This document shows positions 26,701 to 33,365 of a DNA stretch of 42,099 nt, piece after piece; the first letter of the stretch is position 1, and every line of letters starts with the position of its first letter. Under the pieces are notes generated by a model. That model did no database searches, had not been told where the DNA came from, and was given only the letters and a program-made list of their open reading frames with translations. Both the position numbers and the translations under genes were made by a program. Source of the DNA: Candidatus Amunia macphersoniae (GTDB lineage: Bacteria > Chloroflexota > Dormibacteria > Aeolococcales > Aeolococcaceae); NCBI GenBank assembly GCA_016464795.1, contig JAEKNN010000018.1, positions 1 through 42,099 on the forward strand, written 5' to 3'.

Positions 26701-26815
26701 CGTAGACCGCTGGTTGAGAGATGCGGTCGCGTTCCACCAGCAGGTTGGCGCCCTGCGAGGCGCCCGACACGCTGCTGCGCAGCCCGTCGTCGGTAGCCTG
26801 CTGCTGAATGAGCAC
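23753..26815 (-). CDS. Large FtsX/MacB-like ABC permease (start uncertain)
   Basis: Membrane permease of 1020 residues from the first canonical start (GTG at 26815). It has two FtsX-type membrane blocks: helices around 250-400 with a further pair up to ~490, and around 895-1015. Large extracytoplasmic domains lie between and before them. Seen: TLVTAFGLLVVALAAMGFAAL, RARGWSRARVAALHTVQF and the C-terminal FAIMRANGVPQSLIRRSIVAEQ typical of FtsX loops. The reading frame continues upstream of 26815 and encodes a convincing N-terminal membrane helix (RRFGLVRIAIRQLWSYRALA then AVAQWLTLAAAATLAASVVL). No ATG, GTG or TTG occurs in that frame back to the stop at 27071-27073. The true start is therefore unresolved. 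It forms an exporter with the two ATPases downstream. Confidence 0.85.
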   Translation of the reverse strand: MLIQQQATDDGLRSSVSGASQGANLLVERDRISQPAVYDAFQRQTATRVRGRLGDAVTAGAQFSRSSTVTVRTIDSVLQGPPVTWNPSVVSYAGIRDHVHLVAGRWPADTRAGNDWPLTVSARATDDLGTPLDIKVGSEYCFNYLATVTVGPFRGHPPPEIWCGRIAATWLPNDVNDAYWAGHVPETDVSAGHDSFFQILAQMPDAMGSAEQQYVPRTDRISGADTGRIVAGVNDLRGYYSVSSNDVFVSGLDTTIAGFLSRQRAAAGPTLVTAFGLLVVALAAMGFAALQFIQGHAPLAALWRARGWSRARVAALHTVQFAILLVLAVPVAVIAAALIVSAVATSASVGAGLGRQRLAGAAVPTLVAAGIFLVILGTLAAIRSGPELAQRRPARSGTQRRGWRRRALDLVLAAVGLAILGFVRLGGADPTSGNGQTSVVVLALPVLAVGLLAFASLRLVGVAARALTITRSLGGRLARWQVERDPAQYSRLCLLVTLATAVGIFASTYVASDRASALDRADYQVGADVRGVFPSAASPPALDQVSTTLPAGVRSAQVFRATGRPGRSGIDATILGIQGQGFWDVAYRRSDFAAAPLPSLTSQMDASDPDGLLVAGTPRTLSVSVYSSGVDARLEAQLTDAGGRVAVLSLGTLGTVGWSDLSASLTTAQARIVYPVRLRGLRIVPTGARTGGDVALQDLRTDSGAVIERFATSDGWWQEAFAPDPAAAAVVPSALHSRNGRPSANVPIDLQEIRLAPPPSRRPLPVLLASRTMADLGLSIGQSFPLHIDTVDVQLVPVATFDEFPTYYPQRESLVVVPMTSFLGRLGNAGATGPWPNELWSSSGGNPTAVAEKFAADSNLRQTFLRADVEAQAVADPLRLGLRDELGLGFIVALAVVVIGFALHFLAAARGRTTQFAIMRANGVPQSLIRRSIVAEQLVVLITALAAGTAIGLALAWAVLPIFHLGTLAEDLTPASVVRLDPVTLVAVVVGTGAISLVVGRLVAATGSRVDVMATIRSLA

Positions 26816-26983
26816 AACGCTGGCGGCGAGAGTGGCCGCAGCCGCCAGGGTGAGCCACTGGGCGACGGCCAGCGCGCGATACGACCAGAGCTGCCGAATC
26901 GCAATCCTGACCAGGCCGAAACGGCGGGGCTGGGCGCGGCGGTGCGCTGCCGTGGCTACGCCCGCCTCATCCCGGGAATGTAC
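26816..26983 (-). other. Likely 5' coding extension of the ABC permease without a canonical start
   Basis: In frame with the permease this stretch encodes a basic leader and a hydrophobic helix matching the expected N-terminus of MacB-like permeases. The only Shine-Dalgarno-like sequence, GAGGAG at 26990-26995, lies 6 bases before an in-frame GTA codon at 26981-26983. Explanations include a non-canonical start (CTG at 26912-26914 or ATT at 26903-26905), a start-codon mutation, or a sequence error. Confidence 0.55.
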
Positions 26984-27040
26984 AGCGGGCTCCTCTTCAG
27001 CCCCGATGGTAGCCTCAGACCTCGTAACCGTCGTTCCGGG

Positions 27041-27069
27041 TTGACAGGTGACGGCGCAGACTGTACGAT
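27041..27069 (+). promoter_or_regulatory. Consensus promoter for the 47-residue ORF
   Basis: TTGACA (27041-27046, perfect -35), a 17-base spacer and TACGAT (27064-27069, -10). Predicted start near 27076, leaving a ~38-base leader with AGGAGG at 27101-27106. GGTGA (27047-27051) and TCACC (27071-27075) form an inverted repeat across the -10 region. A second GGTGA at 27093-27097 could form a leader hairpin. Confidence 0.75.
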
Positions 27070-27113
27070 ATCACCAGTGACAAGGTTTCGTCGGTGACGC
27101 AGGAGGTCCCAAA

Positions 27114-27257
27114 ATGATGATGAACACTCAGCTGTACGAGCTGGCGCTGCTCCGCGAGCAGGAGTATGTCTGCGCAGCGGCAGCCCGCCGCAACCGCGGC
27201 CGTCGCAATGGCAGGCTCGTGGCCGGCGTGGCACGCCGTTTGCGCCGCCGGAGCTAG
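27114..27257 (+). CDS. Small highly basic protein, 47 residues, unknown function
   Basis: Short open frame starting with three consecutive ATG codons. It is preceded at 7 nt by a perfect AGGAGG and by a TTGACA-17-TACGAT promoter. It encodes an N-terminal amphipathic helix (NTQLYELALLREQEYV) and a strongly basic C-terminal part (AARRNRGRRNGR, then GVARRLRRRS): 13 Arg and no Lys in 47 residues. I recognise no family with certainty; short Arg-rich ORFs with a LxxLLRxQEY-like start occur in actinobacteria and relatives. The stop codon shares a CTAG with the stop of the convergent Fe-S oxidoreductase gene. It diverges from the ABC permease operon. Nucleic-acid, ribosome or membrane binding are all possible. 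Confidence 0.7.
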   Translation: MMMNTQLYELALLREQEYVCAAAARRNRGRRNGRLVAGVARRLRRRS

Positions 27258-29785
27258 CCGGGGGCGACCGTGTCCGGCCCTCCCTCCGCACCGCTCGCGG
27301 AGGGAGGCTCGACCTGCGGGTCGACGGATGGCGACACCTCGGGATCGATGGAAGGCATGACCTCAGGCGTCTCGGGGGCGGGAAGCACCTCGGGCTGATC
27401 GCCTGGAGGTGTCTCCGAAGGAACCTCGGCGGGCTCCCCCAGAGGGACGTTCGGGGTGTCGATCTCGGGAACCTCGGACGGTGCCTGTCCGGGCTGATCC
27501 TGAGCGGCGACCACCGGGGCGGTGGCCCCCATCGTGGAGCTGTGTGATTGGTCGGCGGTCTGCTGCGCGCCGGCGAGAGCAGCGGCCGCGTCGTCGCCCG
27601 CGTCTCCCGCCAGCGATCGCGCCACATACACGGCAACGTCGTCCACCGTGAGGCGGTCACCGAGCTGCTTGCTGGCGATGCCCTCGTCGAACATCGAGAG
27701 GCAGAAGGGGCAGGCCGTGGCGACCCTGGTCGCCGTGGTCGCCACGGCCTGCTCCACCCGCTTGTGGTTGACCCGCGGCTGCTCCTCCTCCATCCACATG
27801 CGGCCCCCGCCGGCGCCGCAGCACATTCCCTCACTCCGGCTGCGCGCCATCTCCACCACGCGGAGCCCGGGGATCTGCTCGAGGATGTCGCGCGGTGGCG
27901 CGAAGATGTCGTTCCAGCGTCCCAGGTAGCACGAATCGTGGTACGTGACCGTCTCCTCCTGTCGCTTGGACTGATCGAGCTTGATGCGGCCGTCCGCGAG
28001 CAGGCGCTCGATCAGCTGGGTGTGGTGGACCACCTCGTACTCGCCACCAAAGGCAGAGTACTCGTTGGCAAAGGTGTTGAAGCAGTGGGGGCAGGACGCG
28101 ATGATCTTGCGCACCTTGTACTTGTTCAACACCTCGACGTTCTCCTTGGCGCGCTCCTGGAAGAGATACTCGTTGCCGATCCGTCGAGCCGGATCGCCGC
28201 TGCACTTCTCCTCGGTGCCGAGGATGGCGAAATCCACAGCCCCCGCCTGGAGGATCTTCACCAGAGCGGTAGCAATCGTCTTGGCCCGGTCGTCGAATGA
28301 CGCCGCGCAGCCCACCCAGTACAGGTACTCCGCCTCGGGCTTGTCGGCTGCGAACTGAACCCCGAGATCACGTGCCCAGTCAGCTCGGCTGCCATGAGAC
28401 AGGCCGTAGGGGTTGTAGACATTCTCGATGCCGCGCAAGGCGGTCTCAGCCTGCTTGGGCATGCGCGACTCATCCAGGACGAGGTGACGGCGCATCTCGA
28501 TGATCTTGGGAACATGCTCGATGAAAACCGGGCACTGGTCCATGCATGCCCCGCAGGTGGTGCATGCCCAGAGGGTCTCGTCGGAAATGGTGCCGCCGAA
28601 GAGCGGGCGCACGCCCTGGTTGGCCTCCACTGCCGTGGCGACGTCCTCGGGCATGATCCACGACGGCTGGAACTGGCCGGCCAAATCGTGCAGAGCAGCC
28701 GGATGATGATCGCCAGTGGCCCACATGACCGCGGCGCCTGGAACGGGCGTGCCCTCTGGATCGGCTCCCTGAACGATGTGAGCGTCGTGGGTGGTGGCGG
28801 CGTAGCCACCCGCGAGATTCTCGTAGAGGTTGTCGCGGAGGTCGGTGATCAGCGTCTTCGGTGAGAGTGGCTTGCCGGTGTTGTACGCCGGACAGTGGGT
28901 CTGGCAGCGACCGCACTCCGTGCACGTGTACATGTCCAGCATGTCCTTCCAGCTGAAGTGCTCCAGCGTGACCGGACCGAAGTGCTGGTCGGCCTCGACC
29001 TCGGCGTTCATCACCCCCTCGATGTCGAGGTTGGGGAGCGCCCCCTTGGGGTCGGTGCTCCTGAAGAACACGTTGGGAGCGGCGCTGATGATGTGCAGGT
29101 GCTTGCTGTAGCCGAGGTACACCAGGAAGGTGAACACCAAGACGAGGTGGGCCCAGAAGAAGATTCCGTGGAGCCACACGAGGACGTTGCTGTTGGCCCC
29201 GAGCGGCGCGAAGAGCTGGGAGAGCGCGCTGGCGAACGGGCGGTCTGGCGCCATCGCCCAGGCGGGGCGGCCCTGGGCGATCAGGGTGGCATAGTTCAGC
29301 TCCATCAAGGAGAGCAGGGTTCCGATCCAGGCCAGGATCAACACGGCATCGCTGAGATGGCTGGCCCGGAAGCGGATTGGCCTGACCACCAAACGGTTGA
29401 TCAGCGCCATCACCACCCCGGTGAGCACCGCCACACAGAAGATGTCCTGCAGGAAGGCGATCACCGGCGCTCCGGGGACGTCGTTGAAGTGGAATCCCTG
29501 CCACAACGCCTCCACGATCGCCTGGGCGATGGCCGTCAGCAGGACCAGGAAGCCCCAGAAGATCAGTGCGTGGAGGATGCCTGCGTATGGCCAGCGGAGC
29601 AGGCGGGCCTGGCCGAGCACGTGCACCACGAATCCCTTGATCCGCTCACCGGCGTGGCCGAAACGCGGATCGGAGCGCTTGCCCGCCAGCATGGCGGCGA
29701 TCAACAGGCGCCACCGCAGGCCCGTGGCCACCGCGGCACCTCCGGCCAGCAGCACCATGCAGACGGGACTGACGATCGCGGTCAC
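27254..29785 (-). CDS. Membrane heme/Fe-S oxidoreductase, ETF:(mena)quinone reductase-like
   Basis: Membrane-anchored electron carrier of 843 residues. Residues ~1-245 form a nitrate-reductase-gamma-like heme b domain of 5-6 helices with His residues such as WLHGIFFWAHL. Two 4Fe-4S motifs follow (CTECGRCQTHCP and CTTCGACMDQCP). Then come two CCG domains of the HdrD/GlpC type, with SCPHCFNTF and YHDSCYLGR...GMCCGAGGGRM...ACPFCLSMF. This architecture matches the ETF:methylmenaquinone oxidoreductases (EMO/FadF type). These pass electrons from acyl-CoA dehydrogenases via ETF to quinone. The GTG at 29785 has AGGAGG 5 nt upstream. The last ~100 residues are a Pro/Glu/Val-rich disordered tail (repeated PEV/PSVDPEV-like units) not needed for the family. 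An enoyl-CoA hydratase gene lies directly upstream. Confidence 0.9.
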   Translation of the reverse strand: MTAIVSPVCMVLLAGGAAVATGLRWRLLIAAMLAGKRSDPRFGHAGERIKGFVVHVLGQARLLRWPYAGILHALIFWGFLVLLTAIAQAIVEALWQGFHFNDVPGAPVIAFLQDIFCVAVLTGVVMALINRLVVRPIRFRASHLSDAVLILAWIGTLLSLMELNYATLIAQGRPAWAMAPDRPFASALSQLFAPLGANSNVLVWLHGIFFWAHLVLVFTFLVYLGYSKHLHIISAAPNVFFRSTDPKGALPNLDIEGVMNAEVEADQHFGPVTLEHFSWKDMLDMYTCTECGRCQTHCPAYNTGKPLSPKTLITDLRDNLYENLAGGYAATTHDAHIVQGADPEGTPVPGAAVMWATGDHHPAALHDLAGQFQPSWIMPEDVATAVEANQGVRPLFGGTISDETLWACTTCGACMDQCPVFIEHVPKIIEMRRHLVLDESRMPKQAETALRGIENVYNPYGLSHGSRADWARDLGVQFAADKPEAEYLYWVGCAASFDDRAKTIATALVKILQAGAVDFAILGTEEKCSGDPARRIGNEYLFQERAKENVEVLNKYKVRKIIASCPHCFNTFANEYSAFGGEYEVVHHTQLIERLLADGRIKLDQSKRQEETVTYHDSCYLGRWNDIFAPPRDILEQIPGLRVVEMARSRSEGMCCGAGGGRMWMEEEQPRVNHKRVEQAVATTATRVATACPFCLSMFDEGIASKQLGDRLTVDDVAVYVARSLAGDAGDDAAAALAGAQQTADQSHSSTMGATAPVVAAQDQPGQAPSEVPEIDTPNVPLGEPAEVPSETPPGDQPEVLPAPETPEVMPSIDPEVSPSVDPQVEPPSASGAEGGPDTVAPG

Positions 29786-29870
29786 GGGGCCCTCCTGGCG
29801 GCAGCCGCGCACATCAGCGGAACGGCTGGGAAATGCTCAGCCGCCCGCAGCGCAGCGATTGTGCTCAGCG

Positions 29871-29898
29871 ATTATGCCGAGATCGACACGCGTATCAG
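29871..29898 (-). promoter_or_regulatory. Possible promoter of the Fe-S oxidoreductase gene
   Basis: On the minus strand CTGATA (29893-29898, 4/6 of the -35 consensus), a 16-base spacer and CATAAT (29871-29876, 5/6 of -10). An ACACG/CGTGT inverted repeat overlaps the -35 side and could be an operator. The leader would be ~80 bases. Confidence 0.4.
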
Positions 29899-29912
29899 CA
29901 CGTGTGTTCTGG

Positions 29913-30689
29913 TCAGCGGCCGGTCCACGAGGGGGCGCGCTTCTCCAAGAAGGCTGTGATGCCCTCGCGAGCGTCCTCGCTCGAGAAGAGGCCCACGAAC
30001 TCGCGCCGCTCAGCTTCCAGGCCATCCGCCAGCGGCCGATCCAGCCCGGCTGCGATTGCGCGCTTGGTGGCAGCCAGCGCCAACGGAGCCTGGGCCGCGA
30101 ACCGGCGCGCGGTCTCGAGCGCGGCGCCCACAAGATCCTCGGGCTCGACGATCCGTGAGATCAAGCCGAGCTCGAGGGCTCGTGCGGCGTCGACCGGATC
30201 GCCGCTGAACAGCAGCTCGGTGGCGGCCCTGCGCCCGATCAGCCGCGGCAAACGCTGCGTCCCACCCCAGCCCGGGATGATCCCCAGCTTGATCTCCGGC
30301 TGACCGAACCGCGCCCTGGATGAGGCGATGCGCAGGTCGCAGGCGAGGGTCAGCTCACAGCCGCCGCCGAACGCGATGCCGTTGACAGCGGCGACGATCG
30401 GCAGCCTCGAGCTCTCCATCGCCAGGGTCAGCTCCTGGCCCTTGGCGATGTTCTCACCGCCGGCGCCGCCGAACTCGGTGATGTCAGCGCCGGCGGCAAA
30501 GAACTTGGGCCCGGACCCGGTGAGGATCAGTGCCCGACACGTCTCGTCTGCCTCGGCCTCGGCCAACGCCTCGGTGATGCCCAAGATCACCGCCCGGCTG
30601 ATCGCATTGGCCGGTGGATGCTCGATGGTGACGATGGCAACCGCGCCGTCGCGCTCGACCCTGACCGCCTGATGAAGAACCGTGGACAC
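29913..30689 (-). CDS. Enoyl-CoA hydratase/isomerase
   Basis: Crotonase-fold enzyme of 258 residues that hydrates trans-2-enoyl-CoA to 3-hydroxyacyl-CoA. Seen: EHPPANAISRAVI, KFFAAGADITEF (first oxyanion-hole segment), NGIAFGGGCELTLACDLRIAS (second oxyanion Gly and first catalytic Glu), and FGQPEIKLGIIPGWGGTQRL (second catalytic Glu). Both Glu are present, favouring true hydratase activity. The GTG at 30689 is the start because GAGGAG lies 7 nt upstream. It precedes the ETF:quinone-reductase-like gene by 127 bp, consistent with shared use in acyl-CoA oxidation. Confidence 0.95.
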   Translation of the reverse strand: MSTVLHQAVRVERDGAVAIVTIEHPPANAISRAVILGITEALAEAEADETCRALILTGSGPKFFAAGADITEFGGAGGENIAKGQELTLAMESSRLPIVAAVNGIAFGGGCELTLACDLRIASSRARFGQPEIKLGIIPGWGGTQRLPRLIGRRAATELLFSGDPVDAARALELGLISRIVEPEDLVGAALETARRFAAQAPLALAATKRAIAAGLDRPLADGLEAERREFVGLFSSEDAREGITAFLEKRAPSWTGR

Positions 30690-30770
30690 GGCGTGTCTCC
30701 TCAGCAATGAATCTGCCCGCCAACGGTAGCGCGGCACGGCGCGCGCGTGCGTCGCTGCATCATCAGCCCT

Positions 30771-31349
30771 GTGAGCGAGCTGCCTCCCCTCCCCGAGCTG
30801 CCCCCGGCGTTCGAACCCGACTCGCTCACGACTCTGGACGCCTCAGAGCTCGAGGACCTGCTGGCGGCGCTCGGCACCAGCGAGCGCGCGACCGTGGCCG
30901 CGATGGCGCCGCACCAGGCTCAACTGCGCGAGCTGCGTGCTCGCAGCGGCCAGATCGGCACTGAGCGCCGCCGCCGGGAGCGCGCCGCCCACATTGCGGC
31001 GCGTGCCGCTGTGCGAGAGCAGGCCAAGAGCGGGGAGATGCCCAGCGTGGTCGACGCGCTCGCCGTCGATGGCCTCATCGGAGACGACACTCCACTCGCC
31101 AACGTCGCGGCGTTCCTCAAGAGCGGCGGCGAGGTGCGTTTCGGCTACGCCACCCGCCCCGGCCCGCTCCCGTTCACCGACGGCCGGCAGGTGCGCAGCG
31201 CCCCCACCTGGGGCGAGGCGCGGCGCCTCTACGCCGAAGGTTGGGAGGCCGGCTCACCGGGGGTGCCCGGCGTGCGCGTCCACCTCCTCGGCACTCGCGT
31301 GGAGCGGGTGGTGGAGGCAACCGACGTGGTCGTGCGTCCCCAGCGGTGA
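30771..31349 (+). CDS. Hypothetical protein
   Basis: Protein of 192 residues from the GTG at 30771; a GTG at 30747 would add 8 residues. I recognise no family. Seen: an acidic, Pro-rich start (VSELPPLPELPPAFEPDSLT), and an Arg/Glu-rich helical stretch likely to be coiled coil (about residues 40-85, with ERRRRERAAHIAARAAVREQ). A predicted globular end follows, with VRFGYATRPGPLPFTDGRQV and VRVHLLGTRVERVV. No signal peptide or membrane segment. Its stop overlaps a GTG (GTGA) in the frame of the downstream S66 peptidase, so the two are probably co-expressed. Confidence 0.6.
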   Translation: MSELPPLPELPPAFEPDSLTTLDASELEDLLAALGTSERATVAAMAPHQAQLRELRARSGQIGTERRRRERAAHIAARAAVREQAKSGEMPSVVDALAVDGLIGDDTPLANVAAFLKSGGEVRFGYATRPGPLPFTDGRQVRSAPTWGEARRLYAEGWEAGSPGVPGVRVHLLGTRVERVVEATDVVVRPQR

Positions 31350-31402
31350 GCGCGCCGCCCCACACTGCCCAGGTGAGCGGGGCGACGCGCGGGCAGCGGC
31401 CG

Positions 31403-32422
31403 ATGCGGATCCCCACGCGCCTCGCCGCCGGCGACGTCATCGCCGTCGTATCCCCCGCCTGGGGAGCCGTGGGCGCACTGCCACATCGCGCGGAACGAGC
31501 GTCGCAGTACCTGGAGCGCCTCGGCCTGACGGTGCGCTTCATGAGCTCGTCTCGCCGCAACGATGGCTGGTCATCGGCGTCGCCGGAGGAACGGGCCGAC
31601 GACATCAACTGTGCGTTCGGGGATCGCGACATCGCCGCCATCCTGTGCAGCATCGGAGGCAACCACACCAACCAGGTCCTGCCGCACCTCGACTGGGATG
31701 TCATCGCAGCCAACCCCAAGCTTTTCCAGGGCTACAGCGACATCACCGTCTTGCACTGGGCGCTGGCCAAGAACGCCGGGCTTCGCACGTTCTACGGGCC
31801 GGCGCTGATCTCCGAGTTGGCCGAATGGCCGGTGCCTCTGCCGTTCACCGATGCATCACTGACATCAGCGTGGTTCGGCGCTGAGCCCCTGACCCTGGAA
31901 GCGGCCCGCGAATGGACTGAGGAACGCATCGAATGGGAGACCGACGACATCGACTCCCCGCGAGCCCGGGTCATGGCCGCCAACGACAACTGGCACTGGC
32001 TGCGCCCCGGCCGAGCCGAGGGATGGCTCTTCGGCGGCTGCCTCGAAACCATCTGCTGGCATCTCAAGGGCCAGGCCGACTGGCTCGATCTGGAGGGGTG
32101 CGTGCTCTTCCTCGAGACATCGGAAGAAGCCCCCTCCCCTGCCCACATCGACGCCTACCTCACCGACCTCGAGCAGCTGGACATCTTCAACAAAGTGACC
32201 GGCCTGATCCTTGGCCGGCCCGCCGGGTACACCCCGGCCGACGTGCGGGCGTTCGAAGACGTCATCGTCATGCGCACTGCCAACTCCGACATCCCGGTCG
32301 TGGCCAACCTCGACTGCGGCCACACCGACCCGATGCTGACCCTCCCGTTCGGGACTGGCGTCTCACTCGACTCGGCGATCAACTCCATCAACTGCCAGGA
32401 AGCTGCGACCAAGGCCCGCTAG
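31403..32422 (+). CDS. S66 family peptidase, MccF/LD-carboxypeptidase-like
   Basis: Serine peptidase of the S66 family, 339 residues from the ATG at 31403; a GTG at 31346 would add 19 residues and overlap the previous stop. Seen: MRIPTRLAAGDVIAVVSPA start, CSIGGNHTNQVLPHLDWDVI, nucleophile Ser112 in QGYSDITVLHW, GWLFGGCLETI with the catalytic Glu, and DCGHTDPMLTLPFGT with the catalytic His. The IGGNHTNQLLP-type segment is closer to MccF (microcin C immunity) proteins than to the murein LD-carboxypeptidase LdcA. No microcin genes are nearby, so recycling of cell-wall peptides or detoxification of aminoacyl nucleotides are both open. Confidence 0.92.
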   Translation: MRIPTRLAAGDVIAVVSPAWGAVGALPHRAERASQYLERLGLTVRFMSSSRRNDGWSSASPEERADDINCAFGDRDIAAILCSIGGNHTNQVLPHLDWDVIAANPKLFQGYSDITVLHWALAKNAGLRTFYGPALISELAEWPVPLPFTDASLTSAWFGAEPLTLEAAREWTEERIEWETDDIDSPRARVMAANDNWHWLRPGRAEGWLFGGCLETICWHLKGQADWLDLEGCVLFLETSEEAPSPAHIDAYLTDLEQLDIFNKVTGLILGRPAGYTPADVRAFEDVIVMRTANSDIPVVANLDCGHTDPMLTLPFGTGVSLDSAINSINCQEAATKAR

Positions 32423-32460
32423 CGAACCTCCTCCCTCCAGGCACTGACCACTCACGCAGG

Positions 32461-32608
32461 GACGGCGGGCGAGCGGGGCTGCCGCCGCTGCGCTTCGAAC
32501 AGGCTTTGCCGGCGCTGACGTCGCTGCGTGCTCGCCGCCGGCGAGCACTTCACTCCTTCGCCGTCTGCAGAACTTGCGCAGCAGCGGCAGCCCCGCCTGT
32601 CCGCCGTC
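32461..32608. repeat. 148 bp element with 33 bp imperfect inverted termini and a central hairpin
   Basis: The arms 32461-32493 and 32576-32608 match at 29 of 33 positions when one is reverse-complemented (starting GACGGCGG, ending GCTGCGC). Near the centre GTGCTCGCC (32528-32536) and GGCGAGCAC (32540-32548) form a perfect 9-base stem with a 3-base loop. It fills the gap between two convergent genes (S66 peptidase and DUF554). It could be a bidirectional terminator, a MITE-like remnant or a structured RNA. No T-run and no target duplication is evident. Confidence 0.65.
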
Positions 32609-32620
32609 TCCCGTCGATGT

Positions 32621-33361
32621 TCAGATGGGGAGGTTCAAGGCCCGCACCGCGAGCTCGAACACCGGCGCCAGCACCAGCGCGGGCAGCATGTCGGGCACTC
32701 GGAGGCGGCGGAGCCCGAGAAGCCCGATGCCGATGGCCACCAGCAACACGCCGCCGGCGCCCAGGGCGGCAGTCGTCAACACCGGGTCGAGCACGCCGCG
32801 GCTGACGTAGGCCGCGGCGGTCAGCGAGCCCTGGACCAGCAGCACGGTTGCCGCGCTGAGCAGCACGCCGGCGCCCAGGCTGGCCCCGAACGCCATGGCG
32901 GCCACGCCATCGAGGGCTGACTTGATGCCGAGCAGGAGGATGTCGCCACGGGCCCCATCCTCGAACGATCCGAGGATGGTCAGCGGACCGACGCAGAAGA
33001 GCAGGCTGGTGGTGACCAGGGCGCGCGCCATCCGCCCATCGGCTCCCTCGCCCCCAATTCGATGCTCGACGCTGCGGCCGAATCGCTGCAGCAGGCCGTC
33101 GAGGTCGAGAGCACTTCCCAGCGCCGTGCCGGCCAGCAGCGCCAGCAGCACCACCGCCAGATCGGGTGCGCCCACCCCGGTGAACGCCGGGGTCACCGCG
33201 GTGCGCACGCCGTACACCAGGGTGAAGAGGCCGAGGGTGCTCACCAGCCCCGTGCGGACGCGCGCAGGGAGGCGCTCGCCGGCGGCGATGCCGACGCTGC
33301 CACCGGTGAGCACGGTCGCGGTGTTGAGCAGCGTGCCCAGTCCGGGGATCAGCGGCCGCAC
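32621..33361 (-). CDS. DUF554 family membrane protein
   Basis: Membrane protein of 246 residues with about seven hydrophobic helices, matching DUF554. Seen: LIPGLGTLLNTATVLTGGSVG at the start (typical 'G.l.N...i..G...G'), LFTLVYGVRTA, SLLFCVGPLTILGSFEDG, LGIKSALDGVAAMAFGASLG and DMLPALVLAPVFEL. The family is thought to be transport-related, but no substrate is established. The GTG at 33361 begins five bases after the DarA stop, so it is the last gene of the pdxT-to-darA run. Confidence 0.88.
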   Translation of the reverse strand: MRPLIPGLGTLLNTATVLTGGSVGIAAGERLPARVRTGLVSTLGLFTLVYGVRTAVTPAFTGVGAPDLAVVLLALLAGTALGSALDLDGLLQRFGRSVEHRIGGEGADGRMARALVTTSLLFCVGPLTILGSFEDGARGDILLLGIKSALDGVAAMAFGASLGAGVLLSAATVLLVQGSLTAAAYVSRGVLDPVLTTAALGAGGVLLVAIGIGLLGLRRLRVPDMLPALVLAPVFELAVRALNLPI

Positions 33362-33365
33362 TCCC

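Noticed and set aside
27258..27834. Ser/Arg/Pro-rich frames within the tail region of the Fe-S oxidoreductase as separate genes
   Set aside because: They are out-of-frame readings of the Pro/Glu-rich tail and CCG domain and lack a ribosome-binding site.
31174..31719. Minus-strand open frame opposite the S66 peptidase start
   Set aside because: No domain, biased composition, and both plus-strand genes here have better support.
30771..32422. Microcin-type toxin/immunity cluster around the MccF-like peptidase
   Set aside because: No short precursor peptide, MccB-like adenylyltransferase or exporter gene is adjacent.
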